NCBI RefSeq assembly: GCF_000829375.1
Contig: NZ_AP014624.1
Span: forward strand, 3,906,001-3,970,000
Length of the DNA: 64,000 nt
DNA from: Chryseobacterium sp. StRB126
Lineage (GTDB): Bacteria > Bacteroidota > Bacteroidia > Flavobacteriales > Weeksellaceae
Reading direction: 5' to 3'
The translations under genes and the position numbers were made by a program. How positions within the stretch are numbered: the first letter of the stretch is position 1; the number at the start of each line of letters is the position of its first letter. The notes under the pieces were generated by a model. That model saw only the letters and a list, made by a program, of their open reading frames with translations, was not told the DNA's origin and searched no databases. Of this stretch, positions 8,480-18,199 are shown one piece after another.

Positions 8480-8680
8480 TGTGCTATATGTTTAAAATAG
8501 TGATGCAATTATTACCAATTGCAGGTATCAAAGTATCGGCTAATCAATCAAGATTATTCAATGCTATTTCATTCAAATAAAAAAGTCATCCTGGTCGAAT
8601 GATGATAATTCACTCTCCTTATGGATAATTTCCATATTTAAATTGAGAATATTTATTTCAGCAGTTTATGGAATTCATTT

Positions 8681-9091
8681 TTAATCTAACTTAAAAAAGA
8701 AATACACTACCGCCGCCCATTCTTTTTTGATGCCTTTAGCATAGCCAATGGTACTTCGGCTGCTATTTTCCACTGTTCCATCATCTTTAATGTAACCAAG
8801 GGTTGAACGACTGCTATTTTCTATAGTACCGTCTTTTTTAACGTAGCCAACTGTAGAACGACTTTTGTTTTCTATAGTTCCATCACTTTTGATGTAACCG
8901 ATTGTTGAATGGTTCTTATTTTCAATAGTTCCGTCCGACCTAATATAACCAACTGTAGAATGACTGCTGTTTTCAATAGTTCCATCCGGTTTGATATAAC
9001 CTGTTGTACTACGGCTTCCTGACTCTAAAGTTTGTGCACTTATAATAGAAAAGCTAAATAAAAGAAGACCAATGAATAGTATTTTTTTCAT
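8681..9091 (-). CDS. Secreted 17-residue-repeat protein (5-fold beta-flower-like)
   Basis: 136 residues. A signal peptide (MKKILFIGLLLFSFSIISA, cut before Q) is followed by about six repeats of 17 residues with the pattern S-R/H-S-T-x-G-Y-I-K-x-D-G-T-I-E-N-x, then GYAKGIKKEWAAVVYFFFKLD. The repeats are also clear in DNA with a 51-base period. This layout matches the small Bacteroidota proteins annotated as 5-fold beta-flower proteins, although I assign it from memory of the pattern. Likely periplasmic or surface-exposed. The function is unknown. The near-identical repeats invite copy-number change. Confidence 0.7.
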   Translation of the reverse strand: MKKILFIGLLLFSFSIISAQTLESGSRSTTGYIKPDGTIENSSHSTVGYIRSDGTIENKNHSTIGYIKSDGTIENKSRSTVGYVKKDGTIENSSRSTLGYIKDDGTVENSSRSTIGYAKGIKKEWAAVVYFFFKLD

Positions 9092-9142
9092 GGTTTTAAA
9101 ATTGTAATGAATTGTTACTCGGAAATTATTTGGTAGACTATA

Positions 9143-9610
9143 CTATTCAAACTCAAAATCCCATTCTTTACTGAACATCTGGGTATCCTGATGAATGACT
9201 TCAAATAAACGATCCAATTTTTCTTTGCCGTGATTCCTTTCTAATTCTTCCCATTCTTCTTTTGATAATGGTAAAAAGGCTAATGTATCAGAACCATCGC
9301 TCCCCTTGCAGAATCTGATTTCATAGTCAGGCTGCAATACTCTATTTAAGAAGATCAATGTAGGATCCCGGTCAATAACTTTCTCTCTAAAAGTCTGGTC
9401 TTTGTATTGGATCGTAAGGAAAATATCCTCGCCGCTGTAGGCCATTTCAGCCTTTAAAGCATCTGTTTGAAGGCATTTTTCGCAATATTCTACAATGGCA
9501 TCATCTTCTTCCCGCCAATCTACCCAAAAGATATGTTGATTATTAAGTGCATTCAGTTCTTCAAAACTTTCAGTTTCGATATATTTTTTCAGAGTATCAA
9601 CCTTGTTCAT
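9143..9610 (-). CDS. Hypothetical protein, immunity-like orphan
   Basis: 155 residues, strongly acidic, soluble (MNKVDTLKKYIETESFEELN). Alternating strands and helices with FWVDWREEDDAIVEYCEKCL near residue 28 and a W/E-rich C-terminus (LSKEEWEELERNHGKEKLDR, ending KEWDFEFE). No recognised family. It is the first gene of the leftward small-orphan group, and a strong hairpin just right of it separates the group from the secreted operon upstream. Confidence 0.6.
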   Translation of the reverse strand: MNKVDTLKKYIETESFEELNALNNQHIFWVDWREEDDAIVEYCEKCLQTDALKAEMAYSGEDIFLTIQYKDQTFREKVIDRDPTLIFLNRVLQPDYEIRFCKGSDGSDTLAFLPLSKEEWEELERNHGKEKLDRLFEVIHQDTQMFSKEWDFEFE

Positions 9611-9661
9611 TCTGTGATTTTAAAGATTAAATATACAATTTATACAAATACAAGGATCTAT

Positions 9662-9696
9662 AAAAAATAGCGCCACTTAAAAATAAGTGACGCTAT
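9662..9696 (-). terminator. Intrinsic terminator of the RCC1 operon
   Basis: A 13-bp stem with one mismatch (ATAGCGCCACTTA at 9667-9679, TAAGTGACGCTAT at 9684-9696, loop AAAA). Read on the minus strand it is followed by a T run, placing it at the end of the leftward 15736-9757 operon. Confidence 0.8.
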
Positions 9697-9756
9697 CTAT
9701 TCAGAAAAGATTAAGGTTACCAAGGTTTAAAACCTCAACACTCCTAATCGTTGAAT

Positions 9757-12700
9757 TTATCGCTTGATAACTTTTACTGTTTTTACAAAGTCATTAACAG
9801 CATTTATTTTAACCAAATAAACCCCTGATACGAATCCGGAAGCATCTATTGTTCCTTTTGTATCATTAATTGCTTTTGTAAGAACCAGCTGTCCTGCTGC
9901 ATTGTAAACCATTACAAAAAGAATCTTTTGATCATAAGAGATTGTAAGAATATCCTGCACCGGGTTTGGATAGACTTTCAGCTTATCTTCTTTTGCTGAA
10001 ACTTCTGCAACCGCTAAAGTACTTGTAGGACATACAATAGGGACAAAAATTGGTTTATCAACAATTGTTCCGTCTCCTATCTGTCCATAATCATTACGAC
10101 CAGTGGCTGATAAAAATCCATTGTTATCTATAGCAAATGTTGTATATGGCCCTGCACCAATCATCTTTCTATCAGTAGCTTTTCCAATCTGAGTTGGGAT
10201 AAGTCTGGCTATTTTAGTCCCATCACCCAACTGTCCATAAGTATTTCTACCCCATGCCCAATGGGTTCCATTTGCTTTAATTCCTACAGAAGAATTAAAA
10301 TGGTTAGTAGCTACATCCTTCCAGTCTGTTGCAGTTCCAATTTGTGTTGGAGTACTCTTTAGGATTGTAGTTCCATCACCTAATTGTCCTTCAAAATTAT
10401 CTCCCCAGCTCCATGCCGTTCCATCTGTTTTTAGGGCTATAGAGTGAAAATTTCCTGCACTCGCTGTTTTCCAATCTGCAGCAGTTCCGATTTGAGTAGG
10501 AGTTGATATTACAACTGAAGTTGAAGTTGAATTTCCATCACCTAATCGTCCATAACCGTTGCTTCCCCAACCCCATAGTGTTCCATTTGCTTTGATGGCA
10601 AGAGTATGCGCAGAACCTGCTGAGACCATTTTCCAATCATTTGCTGTTCCAACTTGTACAGGCACAGTTCTACGAATGGTGGTACCATCTCCTAATTGAC
10701 CATTTCCGTTATATCCCCAAGCCCATAGTGTACCATCTGACTTTATTCCTAATGTAAAAGAATCTCCACCAGAAATGTTTACCCAATCCGTTGCCGTTCC
10801 TATTTGTGTTGGGGTATTTTTTAGAACTGTAGTTCCATTACCTAATTGCCCTTGCTGATTATCTCCCCATGTCCATAACGTCCCATCTGTTTTGAGGGCT
10901 GCAATATGACTATCTCCCGCAGATACTTTCAGCCAATTATTTCCAGGTCCGATTTGTGTTGGGGTATTTTTGGGAACTGTAGTTCCGTCACCCAGCTGAC
11001 CACTGCCATTAGATCCCCATGTCCATAATGTACCATCTGATTTTATTCCTACCGAATAGAAAGAACCTGAACTCACACTCTCCCAACAACCTGTTGCAGT
11101 GGTAGGAAGTGTAGTAAAAGAACCACCCTGTATCCAATTAGCCTGGCTGTATCCACAACTAGATGCCACCCACCAATAGTAAGTGGTATTAGGCAGTAAA
11201 TTGGTCAGATTGGCTGTCGTATTAGATGTATTTCCCTCTATTCCCCCAACAACTGGGTTTGTACTATAAAGATATGAATAGCCACCACTAGGAATAGGAT
11301 CTGCTCCCGTCCAGCTAAGGGCAGCTGTTGTAGAAGTAATATTAGAAGACTGCAGTTGGCCTGGAGGGTTGCAAGTTGTAGGACAAGCAACGGGAATAAA
11401 AATCTTTCTGTCAATCAATGTACCATCTCCTAGCTGGCCAAAGAAATTGGCACCACAGGCTGATAGAAGTCCATCATTACTTAGAATAAGTCGATTAAGT
11501 CTCTTTGCTGAAATGATATTTCTGTCAGTAGCTGTTCCTATTTGAGTTGGGCTCCATTTATCAACTTTAGTTCCATCACCTAATTGTCCAAAGTAATTAT
11601 CACCCCATGCCCAAAAGGTACCATCTGTTTTAATTCCTGCTGAAGATTGAGATTTGTCTGCCGTAATAGTCCTCCAATCAGTAGCCGTTCCTATTTGGAT
11701 TGGAGTGCTTCTACTGGTATTAGTTCCATCTCCCAATTGTCCACTATCATTCAGTCCCCATGCCCATAGTGTTCCATTTGTTTTTAATGCAACAGTATGG
11801 CGCCATCCTCCGCCAGCACTTTTCCAATCAGTTGCAGTACCTATTTGTACCGGAATATTTCTATTTATTTTGGTTCCATCTCCCAGCTGGCTTTTATCAT
11901 TAAGTCCCCAAGTCCACAATGTTCCATCTGTTTTGATTGCAATATTATGATACTGTCCACTGACAACACTCTGCCAGTTATTGTCTGTTCCAACTTGTGT
12001 TGGGATTATTTTTGAAACGGTAGTTCCATCTCCCAGCTGACCATCACTATTATTCCCCCAAGCCCAAAGGGTCCCGTTAGACTTTAAAGCTACGGTATGA
12101 ACAAAACCACCTGTAACACTTACCCAATCTGTTGCAGTTCCTATTTGTGTTGGAACAATTTTACTAATTTTAGTGCCATCACCAAATTCTCCCTCTGAAT
12201 TTGTTCCCCAGGCCCAAAGAGTTCCGTTTGATTTTATGGCGAATGTTGTGTTTTCTCCAGTACCAATAATTGCCCAGTCTTTGTCAGTACCAATTTGGTT
12301 TGGAGTAACTCTATCGATTCTGGTTCCATCTCCTAGCTGGCCAGAATTGTTACCTCCCCAAGTCCATAATGTTCCATCCGTCTTGATTCCTACTGAATGA
12401 ATATCTCCTGCTAACACTGTTTTCCAGCATCCCGTAGAAGTTGCAGGAAGTGTTTTGAAGGACCCTCCGGATATCCAGCTTCCTCTACTGGTTCCACAAT
12501 GAGAAGCCACCCACCAATAATAAGTGGTATTAGGTAATAAATTAGATAAATTGACCGTCGTAGAAGAAGTAGTGGATCCATCTATACCTCCAACAATTGG
12601 ATTTGTACTATAAAAATACAAATATCCTCCATTGGGAGCTGGCGTTGATCCTATCCAATTAATAGTAGCTGCTGAAGAGGTAATATTAGTGGTTGAAAAT

Positions 12701-14541
12701 TGTGTTGGAGGAGCACAGTTTGAAGGACATTCAATAGAAATAAAGGTACTTTTATGAGCAATTGTTCCGTCTCCTAATTCTCCAGAAGCATTTCGTCCAC
12801 AAACTCTTAAAGCACCACTTGTATTTGTTTCCAGAACATGATAAGTCCCCGCAGCGATCAATTTACTTGCTGACAAAGAACCTACTTGTACAGGGGATTG
12901 GGATCCTGGAATTTGTCCTAATGTTCCATTTACAGCTGATCCCCAGCTCCAAAGAGTACCATCTGTTTTATTTGCAAAAGTAAAATTACCTCCAGCAGAT
13001 ATATTTTGCCAGTTGGACGCTGTTCCGATTTGTGTAGGAATATTTTTATACACATTGGTTCCATCACCTACCTGTCCAGAAGCATTATAACCCCATGCCC
13101 AAAGGGTTCCGTCTGTTTTAAGTGCTACAGAGTGCATATTCCCAACATCTATACTTTGCCAATCCGTATCTGCCCCAATTTGTGTTGGAGCGTATTTCTC
13201 TAATGTAGTCCCATCACCTAGCTGACCGGTACTATTATATCCCCATGCCCAAAGGGTGCCATTTGTTTTAATAGCAAGAGTATGTGATAAACCTGTTTGT
13301 ACGTTTTGCCAATTCGTTGCTGTTCCTATTTGTGTTGGGACAGTTTTAGGTGAGATTGTTCCATCTCCCAACTGCCCATAATAATTATGTCCCCAGCCCC
13401 AAAGCGTACCATCTGTTTTGATCGCAATTGAAGAATAAACTCCAGCACTAATACTTTGCCAGTTTGTTCCTGTTCCTATCTGAGTTGGAGTAAATCTATT
13501 CATTTTAGTTCCATCCCCTAATTGGCCATACTCATTTTTACCCCAAGCCCATAAAGTTCCATCTGCTTTAATCGCTAAAGCATGAGAACTTCCAGCAGCT
13601 ATTTTCACCCAATTATTTGCTGTTCCGATTTGAACAGGAACATTTGTTGAAATTGAGGTTCCATCTCCCAATTGTCCATTCTGGTTATTACCCCATGCCC
13701 ATAGTGTTCCATCTGTTTTTATTCCTAATGAATATTCACCTCCTGCACTCAAACTTTGCCAACAACCTGTAGGTATTGGAGTTTCTACATTAATAACATT
13801 TTTAAAAGCAGGCCCCCAAGCTCCCGTATTATCTTTGATACGGACGTTAAATACATGCAAACCATTAGAAGGTAAAGCAATACCTGTTTTGGTTAGCTGT
13901 TCATAGCTACTGTTAAAATTACCATCCACAGCTAATACCGGAGTACCGTTTCCTGCTCCAGGATCAGTATCCCAAAAATACTCGGCCTGTGAAAGAGAAA
14001 TCACATTTGACGTTACAGGTTGCTGAACATCAATAATATTGCTAAAAGCTGGTCCCCAAACCCCTGTATTATCTTTGATACGGACAGAGAATTTGTGCAA
14101 ACCATTACCTGGTGTAACAATGTCTGTTTTGATCAGTTGTTCAAAAACACTGTTGAAACTTCCGTCCGCAGCCAATACCGCAGTACCATTTCCTGCTCCA
14201 GGATCAGTATCCCAAAAATATTCGGCCTGTGAAAGAGAAATCACATTTGATGTTACAGGCTGCTGAACGTCAATAACATTAGTAAAAACTGGTCCCCAAA
14301 CACCTGTATTATCTTTAATACGGACAGAGAATTTATGCAGACCATTACCTGGTGTAGCAATATCTGTTTTAATAAGTTGCTCGAAAACACTGTTGAAACT
14401 TCCATCCGCAGCTAATACCGCGGTTCCGTTTCCTGTTCCGGGATCGGTATCCCAGAAATATTCGGCCTGGCTTACAAATACTTGTGCCGGGCACAGTATT
14501 ACCATAAGCAAAGCGATTATACTATAGATATAATTTTTCAT
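9757..14541 (-). CDS. Secreted RCC1-repeat / fibronectin III protein with T9SS type A sorting domain
   Basis: 1594 residues. After a signal peptide (MKNYIYSIIALLMVILCPA) come three near-identical 80-residue repeats (AEYFWDTDPG...GLHKFSVRIKDNTGVWGP, about 21-254). Then follow three RCC1 beta-propeller blocks, each opening GCW and made of G-T-x-W-A-W-G-x-N-x-x-G-Q-L-G-D-G-T repeats (about 258-600, 704-1057, 1147-1507), separated by two FnIII-like domains (LPNTTYYWWVASxCG). The last 80 residues (LKVYPNPVQDILTISY ... GVYLVKI) are a T9SS sorting domain, so the protein is exported across the outer membrane and attached or released. The partner is unknown. It starts 19 bp after the beta-helix gene and is co-transcribed with it. 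Confidence 0.92.
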   Translation of the reverse strand: MKNYIYSIIALLMVILCPAQVFVSQAEYFWDTDPGTGNGTAVLAADGSFNSVFEQLIKTDIATPGNGLHKFSVRIKDNTGVWGPVFTNVIDVQQPVTSNVISLSQAEYFWDTDPGAGNGTAVLAADGSFNSVFEQLIKTDIVTPGNGLHKFSVRIKDNTGVWGPAFSNIIDVQQPVTSNVISLSQAEYFWDTDPGAGNGTPVLAVDGNFNSSYEQLTKTGIALPSNGLHVFNVRIKDNTGAWGPAFKNVINVETPIPTGCWQSLSAGGEYSLGIKTDGTLWAWGNNQNGQLGDGTSISTNVPVQIGTANNWVKIAAGSSHALAIKADGTLWAWGKNEYGQLGDGTKMNRFTPTQIGTGTNWQSISAGVYSSIAIKTDGTLWGWGHNYYGQLGDGTISPKTVPTQIGTATNWQNVQTGLSHTLAIKTNGTLWAWGYNSTGQLGDGTTLEKYAPTQIGADTDWQSIDVGNMHSVALKTDGTLWAWGYNASGQVGDGTNVYKNIPTQIGTASNWQNISAGGNFTFANKTDGTLWSWGSAVNGTLGQIPGSQSPVQVGSLSASKLIAAGTYHVLETNTSGALRVCGRNASGELGDGTIAHKSTFISIECPSNCAPPTQFSTTNITSSAATINWIGSTPAPNGGYLYFYSTNPIVGGIDGSTTSSTTVNLSNLLPNTTYYWWVASHCGTSRGSWISGGSFKTLPATSTGCWKTVLAGDIHSVGIKTDGTLWTWGGNNSGQLGDGTRIDRVTPNQIGTDKDWAIIGTGENTTFAIKSNGTLWAWGTNSEGEFGDGTKISKIVPTQIGTATDWVSVTGGFVHTVALKSNGTLWAWGNNSDGQLGDGTTVSKIIPTQVGTDNNWQSVVSGQYHNIAIKTDGTLWTWGLNDKSQLGDGTKINRNIPVQIGTATDWKSAGGGWRHTVALKTNGTLWAWGLNDSGQLGDGTNTSRSTPIQIGTATDWRTITADKSQSSAGIKTDGTFWAWGDNYFGQLGDGTKVDKWSPTQIGTATDRNIISAKRLNRLILSNDGLLSACGANFFGQLGDGTLIDRKIFIPVACPTTCNPPGQLQSSNITSTTAALSWTGADPIPSGGYSYLYSTNPVVGGIEGNTSNTTANLTNLLPNTTYYWWVASSCGYSQANWIQGGSFTTLPTTATGCWESVSSGSFYSVGIKSDGTLWTWGSNGSGQLGDGTTVPKNTPTQIGPGNNWLKVSAGDSHIAALKTDGTLWTWGDNQQGQLGNGTTVLKNTPTQIGTATDWVNISGGDSFTLGIKSDGTLWAWGYNGNGQLGDGTTIRRTVPVQVGTANDWKMVSAGSAHTLAIKANGTLWGWGSNGYGRLGDGNSTSTSVVISTPTQIGTAADWKTASAGNFHSIALKTDGTAWSWGDNFEGQLGDGTTILKSTPTQIGTATDWKDVATNHFNSSVGIKANGTHWAWGRNTYGQLGDGTKIARLIPTQIGKATDRKMIGAGPYTTFAIDNNGFLSATGRNDYGQIGDGTIVDKPIFVPIVCPTSTLAVAEVSAKEDKLKVYPNPVQDILTISYDQKILFVMVYNAAGQLVLTKAINDTKGTIDASGFVSGVYLVKINAVNDFVKTVKVIKR
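13795..14480 (-). repeat. Three 240-bp in-frame DNA repeats
   Basis: The 5' part of the RCC1 gene holds three copies of a unit of about 240 bases. The block ATTCGGCCTGTGAAAGAGAA recurs with 240-base spacing (compare 13979 with 14219). Identity is high enough for slippage or recombination to change the copy number in frame. Confidence 0.75.
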
Positions 14542-14560
14542 ATTGTTATATCATTAGAAA

Positions 14561-15736
14561 TTATTTAGAAAAACCAGATCCATTGATATTCAAAGTACCA
14601 CCACTAATAGTTCTTGGAGTTAACAAATAGTTTACCTGAGGCTTATTATCAGCATTTGCAGGCCAATAATTAGCCCAGCTGTTAGAACCTCCATAGTGTC
14701 CTGCATCATTTCTGGTTAAGTCTAAGTCTGTATAGTTTACATCGGGGTTTCCTGCATTTACATTCATCCCGGTTACAGTGAATGCTGTATCGCTGAAATT
14801 CATATTGACACCCCCTGAATTGTTACTTTGGGTAATATTTCCCTGTGTAACAAATGGATTGGTAAATACGTTGTAGCTTGCAGTCACTGTAGCATTATTG
14901 TTATTACTAATACAAACATTGGTTGCTCCCACCACAAAAGATGCTGCATTATTCATAATGGAAATATTTCCGGTACTTCCATTATTTAGGTTAATGGAAA
15001 ATGGTGCTATATCACCACCAAAAGGATCATAGATTGTATTATTAATAATTTCGTTGGTACTGCCCGCTTTAATAGCATACACAAATACACCACGGCAAAA
15101 ATTATTATAGAATTTAAAATTATAGCTGGATTGCGCATACGATATTCCAAGACTTGTAGCATTACCATACACCTCAATATCTGACGTTGCAGGACTAGTA
15201 TCGACCGCGGTAGCGTCAGCTGAAATTGACTGTGCTTTATTAGCCGTCACTCTTCCGTGAGAAATATTAATCGTCCCCAACACTGTAGATCCGGAAATAT
15301 TGGTAGTTGTATTGACCTGGTTGGTAAGAACCTTATTTAAATAGCAATTATAAAGGTTGATGGTAGTTCTTCCCCCTGTTGTAGCTCCGCTTGCTACTAC
15401 ATTGTAAATGCTATAATTCCCTGAACTTAAATTATGTATGGTTACTACTCTTCCCGCTGCCGGATTAATGGTAATGGTTCCCTGAATAAAATATTTACTA
15501 TAATTGGTTTCAGAAACAAAGGTTAACGATTTGTTGATGATAAGATTTTCAACATAGGCAGCACCGTTCGTTTTAGGCTGAATGATGATTCTATCTCCAT
15601 CTGAAGCGGCTGTGATGGCTGCACTTACGGTAGAATAAGCCCCACCGGTTCCCCCGTTTCTAACATATAAATCGGCTGCAAAAGCCATAGTACTTGATAA
15701 GCCTGCGAAGGCAATGATTAGTAGTTTTTTTGTCAT
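14561..15736 (-). CDS. Secreted right-handed parallel beta-helix protein
   Basis: 391 residues. A signal peptide (MTKKLLIIAFAGLSSTMAFA) leads into ADLYVRNGGTGGAYSTVSAA, the usual opening of surface proteins with pectate-lyase-like beta-helices (position 26 on: ITAASDGDRIIIQP, LIINKSLTFVSE). The rest is rich in N, S, T, G and V with short strand repeats (NEIINNTIYDPFGG, ISIMNNAASFVVG), typical of beta-helix coils. No catalytic residues or T9SS domain are evident at the C-terminus (TLNINGSGFSK). First gene of a two-gene operon with the large RCC1 T9SS cargo, so both probably act at the cell surface. Confidence 0.8.
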   Translation of the reverse strand: MTKKLLIIAFAGLSSTMAFAADLYVRNGGTGGAYSTVSAAITAASDGDRIIIQPKTNGAAYVENLIINKSLTFVSETNYSKYFIQGTITINPAAGRVVTIHNLSSGNYSIYNVVASGATTGGRTTINLYNCYLNKVLTNQVNTTTNISGSTVLGTINISHGRVTANKAQSISADATAVDTSPATSDIEVYGNATSLGISYAQSSYNFKFYNNFCRGVFVYAIKAGSTNEIINNTIYDPFGGDIAPFSINLNNGSTGNISIMNNAASFVVGATNVCISNNNNATVTASYNVFTNPFVTQGNITQSNNSGGVNMNFSDTAFTVTGMNVNAGNPDVNYTDLDLTRNDAGHYGGSNSWANYWPANADNKPQVNYLLTPRTISGGTLNINGSGFSK

Positions 15737-16231
15737 GATCGTATAAAAATTGATTGGTTTATTATTAAATTCTTTGATTTTTAACCTGCTTAAATAGTTC
15801 CAAAAGCATTACTTTTCTCCAAATCAATAGCAAGATACCTCCTATATTTTGGTATCTTTTTTTTGATCTGAAAAAATAATCGTATAGTCATATTGATAAA
15901 ATACAACTTGATGCTAAAGACACTGTGAGTTCTTAGTAAGATTACATTGTTGAAAACAATGAGTTATGATGAATTCGTACAATGAGTGTGTTCATGGTTT
16001 AATTAGTTTTCAGGTTTTAGTTTTAGTTTTTTAATTGACAACAGTATCCGTTATGATCTTATATTGTCGAATGCAAAAGTATATTTTTATTATGGATCAT
16101 GAAATAGCTGAATAAAAAAACAACAGTAATTTCATCTCTATACAGATATTACCACATTAAAAAAAATCAATAAAAATTTGTTTTTTCAATTATCAAATTT
16201 CTACTATCTATGATGGCAAAGGCTATTTCAT
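15737..16231. other. Intergenic region without recognised gene
   Basis: About 500 bases of very AT-rich sequence upstream of the beta-helix operon. I see no coding frame or tRNA. It must hold the promoter for the leftward operon, but I could not identify a convincing Bacteroidota -33/-7 pair. Confidence 0.5.
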
Positions 16232-16268
16232 AAAAAACGGCAAACATCTTAGATATGTGCCGTTTTTT
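16232..16268 (-). terminator. Intrinsic terminator after the WGR gene
   Basis: Stem AAAAAACGGCA (16232-16242) with TGCCGTTTTTT (16258-16268). Flanking A and T runs make it usable in either direction; it lies 47 bp beyond the stop of the leftward gene at 16316. Confidence 0.75.
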
Positions 16269-16315
16269 ATTGTTTAAAAAGATCATTTAACGTTAGAAAT
16301 AAAGATTAACAGATT

Positions 16316-17176
16316 TTATGTATTTCTCAGTTCACTGATTTCTCCTACCAATTGGGGGTACATTTTCTGTAAATCAGCACCACCTATGGGTTCCCGGTTC
16401 ATCTGACGATCCATGCTATCATAATGATGGTCTGGATAAAGATCGTTGACGGCATCTCTTATTTCTGATTCATCCTCATTGTCATGATTTTCCGAATATG
16501 CCTCATCAGATACATACAACAATCCTTCTGCCCAGCAGTCGCCAATATTGAAACTATATTTGCCACTGACAAATGCCTGGATATCTTTTTTAATATCTTC
16601 AAAAAATTCTCTGCCTTTCAAGAGCAGCCAGCAACGGAAATAAATAAATCCGTCATCAGAAAGGTAATCATCAAAAATATAGCTGCCGTTTTCAGAGGTG
16701 AAATCACATTCAAGAATTATGGAGAGTTCAGCAATTTCAGCAGTATAGAGTTCACTCAGCTTTTCCTGAAGAGTCTTTTCAAAAAGGATCAGTCTTTCTT
16801 TTCCGAATCTGGAAAGATAGGTCGTGAGATTCTCCAGATGTTCATCAATATCATATTCACTCCAATGGGCTTTTTTGTATTTATTGGATTTTTCTATGGC
16901 TTCCCAGAAATAAATATCTGCTTTTTCAGCTTCGGAAAGTTCTGTTTTCTGTGGAATCTCATCATTTTCAGATATTTCAGTATATCCTTTTTTGATTTTT
17001 TGTCCGATCAGTTTTTCAGACTCTTGGATGCACTCCGCTTCATCTACAAATTCTTTAATGGTTTCCCGCCCCTTGGTTCCCGTTTTTCCAAATATTATTT
17101 TTTGTGTATTTCCCTTGTACTCAATATTCCAAAACTTATCAGAGACTCCATTTTGATTGATAAAATTCTTTTTCAT
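16316..17176 (-). CDS. WGR and DUF4240 domain protein
   Basis: 286 residues. The N-terminus is a WGR domain (KFWNIEYKGNTQKIIFGKTG, then GRETIKEF; about 8-65), a domain often found in DNA-damage and polymorphic-toxin contexts. Residues about 87-215 match the DUF4240 pattern (YFWEAIEKSNKY ... LSDDGFIYFRCWLLLKGREFF), also frequent as an immunity-like module. No signal peptide. The large opposite-strand frame across this gene is a codon shadow. Function is not established. It stands alone between terminator and the next orphan group. Confidence 0.75.
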   Translation of the reverse strand: MKKNFINQNGVSDKFWNIEYKGNTQKIIFGKTGTKGRETIKEFVDEAECIQESEKLIGQKIKKGYTEISENDEIPQKTELSEAEKADIYFWEAIEKSNKYKKAHWSEYDIDEHLENLTTYLSRFGKERLILFEKTLQEKLSELYTAEIAELSIILECDFTSENGSYIFDDYLSDDGFIYFRCWLLLKGREFFEDIKKDIQAFVSGKYSFNIGDCWAEGLLYVSDEAYSENHDNEDESEIRDAVNDLYPDHHYDSMDRQMNREPIGGADLQKMYPQLVGEISELRNT

Positions 17177-17508
17177 ATAATATATACAATGTGATTGTTC
17201 TATTTAAAAGGTCAAACTACGAAAAAATAAGGAATCTGGGGCAGTAGGGTTTCAATTTCAGAAAGTAGCCTGAGTTATTCTGTTTCATTTTTGCTTTCCA
17301 GATATCTATTAAATTAGGTATCGTCCAATGCTACCTGTATTTCCTCAAATGCTTTATACTTTTATGTTATATTCAGGTAATAAATCATAGATGTCCGTAG
17401 TAAACTACTTCATGGCCGAATAGAGTTATTTGTTCGGAAAAATTTTCCTTAATTTAAAATAACAATAGGATCAAAAAAGATTTAAAAAAAAAGAAACATG
17501 ACATACTT
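17177..17508. other. Intergenic region, nothing recognised
   Basis: About 330 AT-rich bases between the WGR gene and the paralogous orphan pair. No coding frame of note, RNA gene or clear hairpin seen. Confidence 0.5.
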
Positions 17509-18147
17509 TTATTTATTTCCTATAGTTTGGGTAAAAATAATATTACCTTCTTCATCTTTTTTTCGGCTAATATCATACAAATCACGATCATCAAAATAAG
17601 GGAGTATTTTTTCTTTTATAAAAACAGGTAATTTCATATATTTTTCCAAATCTTCTGTCCGGGTTTTACTCATAGTTTCATATCCTCTATGTTCTTCTAA
17701 GTCATTTAAATCCTCTATTTTTTTTGCTTCTTGTTTATAGTTTTTATATTCTTCTTCGCTAATAAAAAAGATGGTACTTTTATATCCATAATAAGTTTCT
17801 GGATCTGAAGGAATCGGGTTTTTAATTTCAGGTTCTAATATTCTTACTTGCCCTGCCCATTCATTGCAAGGCAAAACAATATAAGACTCCGTAAGAAGTA
17901 ATGCTTTGCATATATCTTCAGCGGATTGTATCAAACGATAATCTATATAAGGAGGCCAATATGTATTAATATTTTCAATTCCTGGCAAGAATAAAATTTC
18001 TGGAAAATGAAGGCCTAAAGTTAGCTTGAAAATACCTTGCATTTTTTCCGGCCCAAATTCTTCTGCATAAAAATGCAAATCATCTTGGTCATTTGTACTA
18101 TCTGAATAATATATGATATAATTAAACTCTTTTCTATAATTTTTCAT
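17509..18147 (-). CDS. Hypothetical protein, paralogue of the next gene
   Basis: 212 residues, soluble, family not recognised. It is clearly homologous over its whole length to the adjacent gene at 18200-18832: both have REFNY near the start, ESYIV(L/I)PCNEWAGQV(R/K)I(L/I)EP in the middle and TRTEDLEK(Y/R)MK(L/I)PVFIKEKI(L/I)P near the end. The ordered middle motif may be a binding site. The tandem pair is separated by 52 bp and likely co-transcribed with 18869-19336. Size, duplication and divergence suit immunity proteins, but no toxin is adjacent. Confidence 0.65.
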   Translation of the reverse strand: MKNYRKEFNYIIYYSDSTNDQDDLHFYAEEFGPEKMQGIFKLTLGLHFPEILFLPGIENINTYWPPYIDYRLIQSAEDICKALLLTESYIVLPCNEWAGQVRILEPEIKNPIPSDPETYYGYKSTIFFISEEEYKNYKQEAKKIEDLNDLEEHRGYETMSKTRTEDLEKYMKLPVFIKEKILPYFDDRDLYDISRKKDEEGNIIFTQTIGNK

Positions 18148-18199
18148 ATTGCAGGTAACTTAATCCCTTGTAAAAAATTAAATTATTGTAACAAATGTA

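Noticed and set aside
9757..14541. Regular repeats reminiscent of a CRISPR array
   Set aside because: They are in-frame RCC1 and WDTDPG coding repeats with varying spacing, not short identical repeats with unique spacers. No cas genes are present.
16484..17194. 236-codon plus-strand ORF
   Set aside because: It lies antisense to the WGR-DUF4240 gene, which has recognisable domains. The composition is that of a codon shadow.
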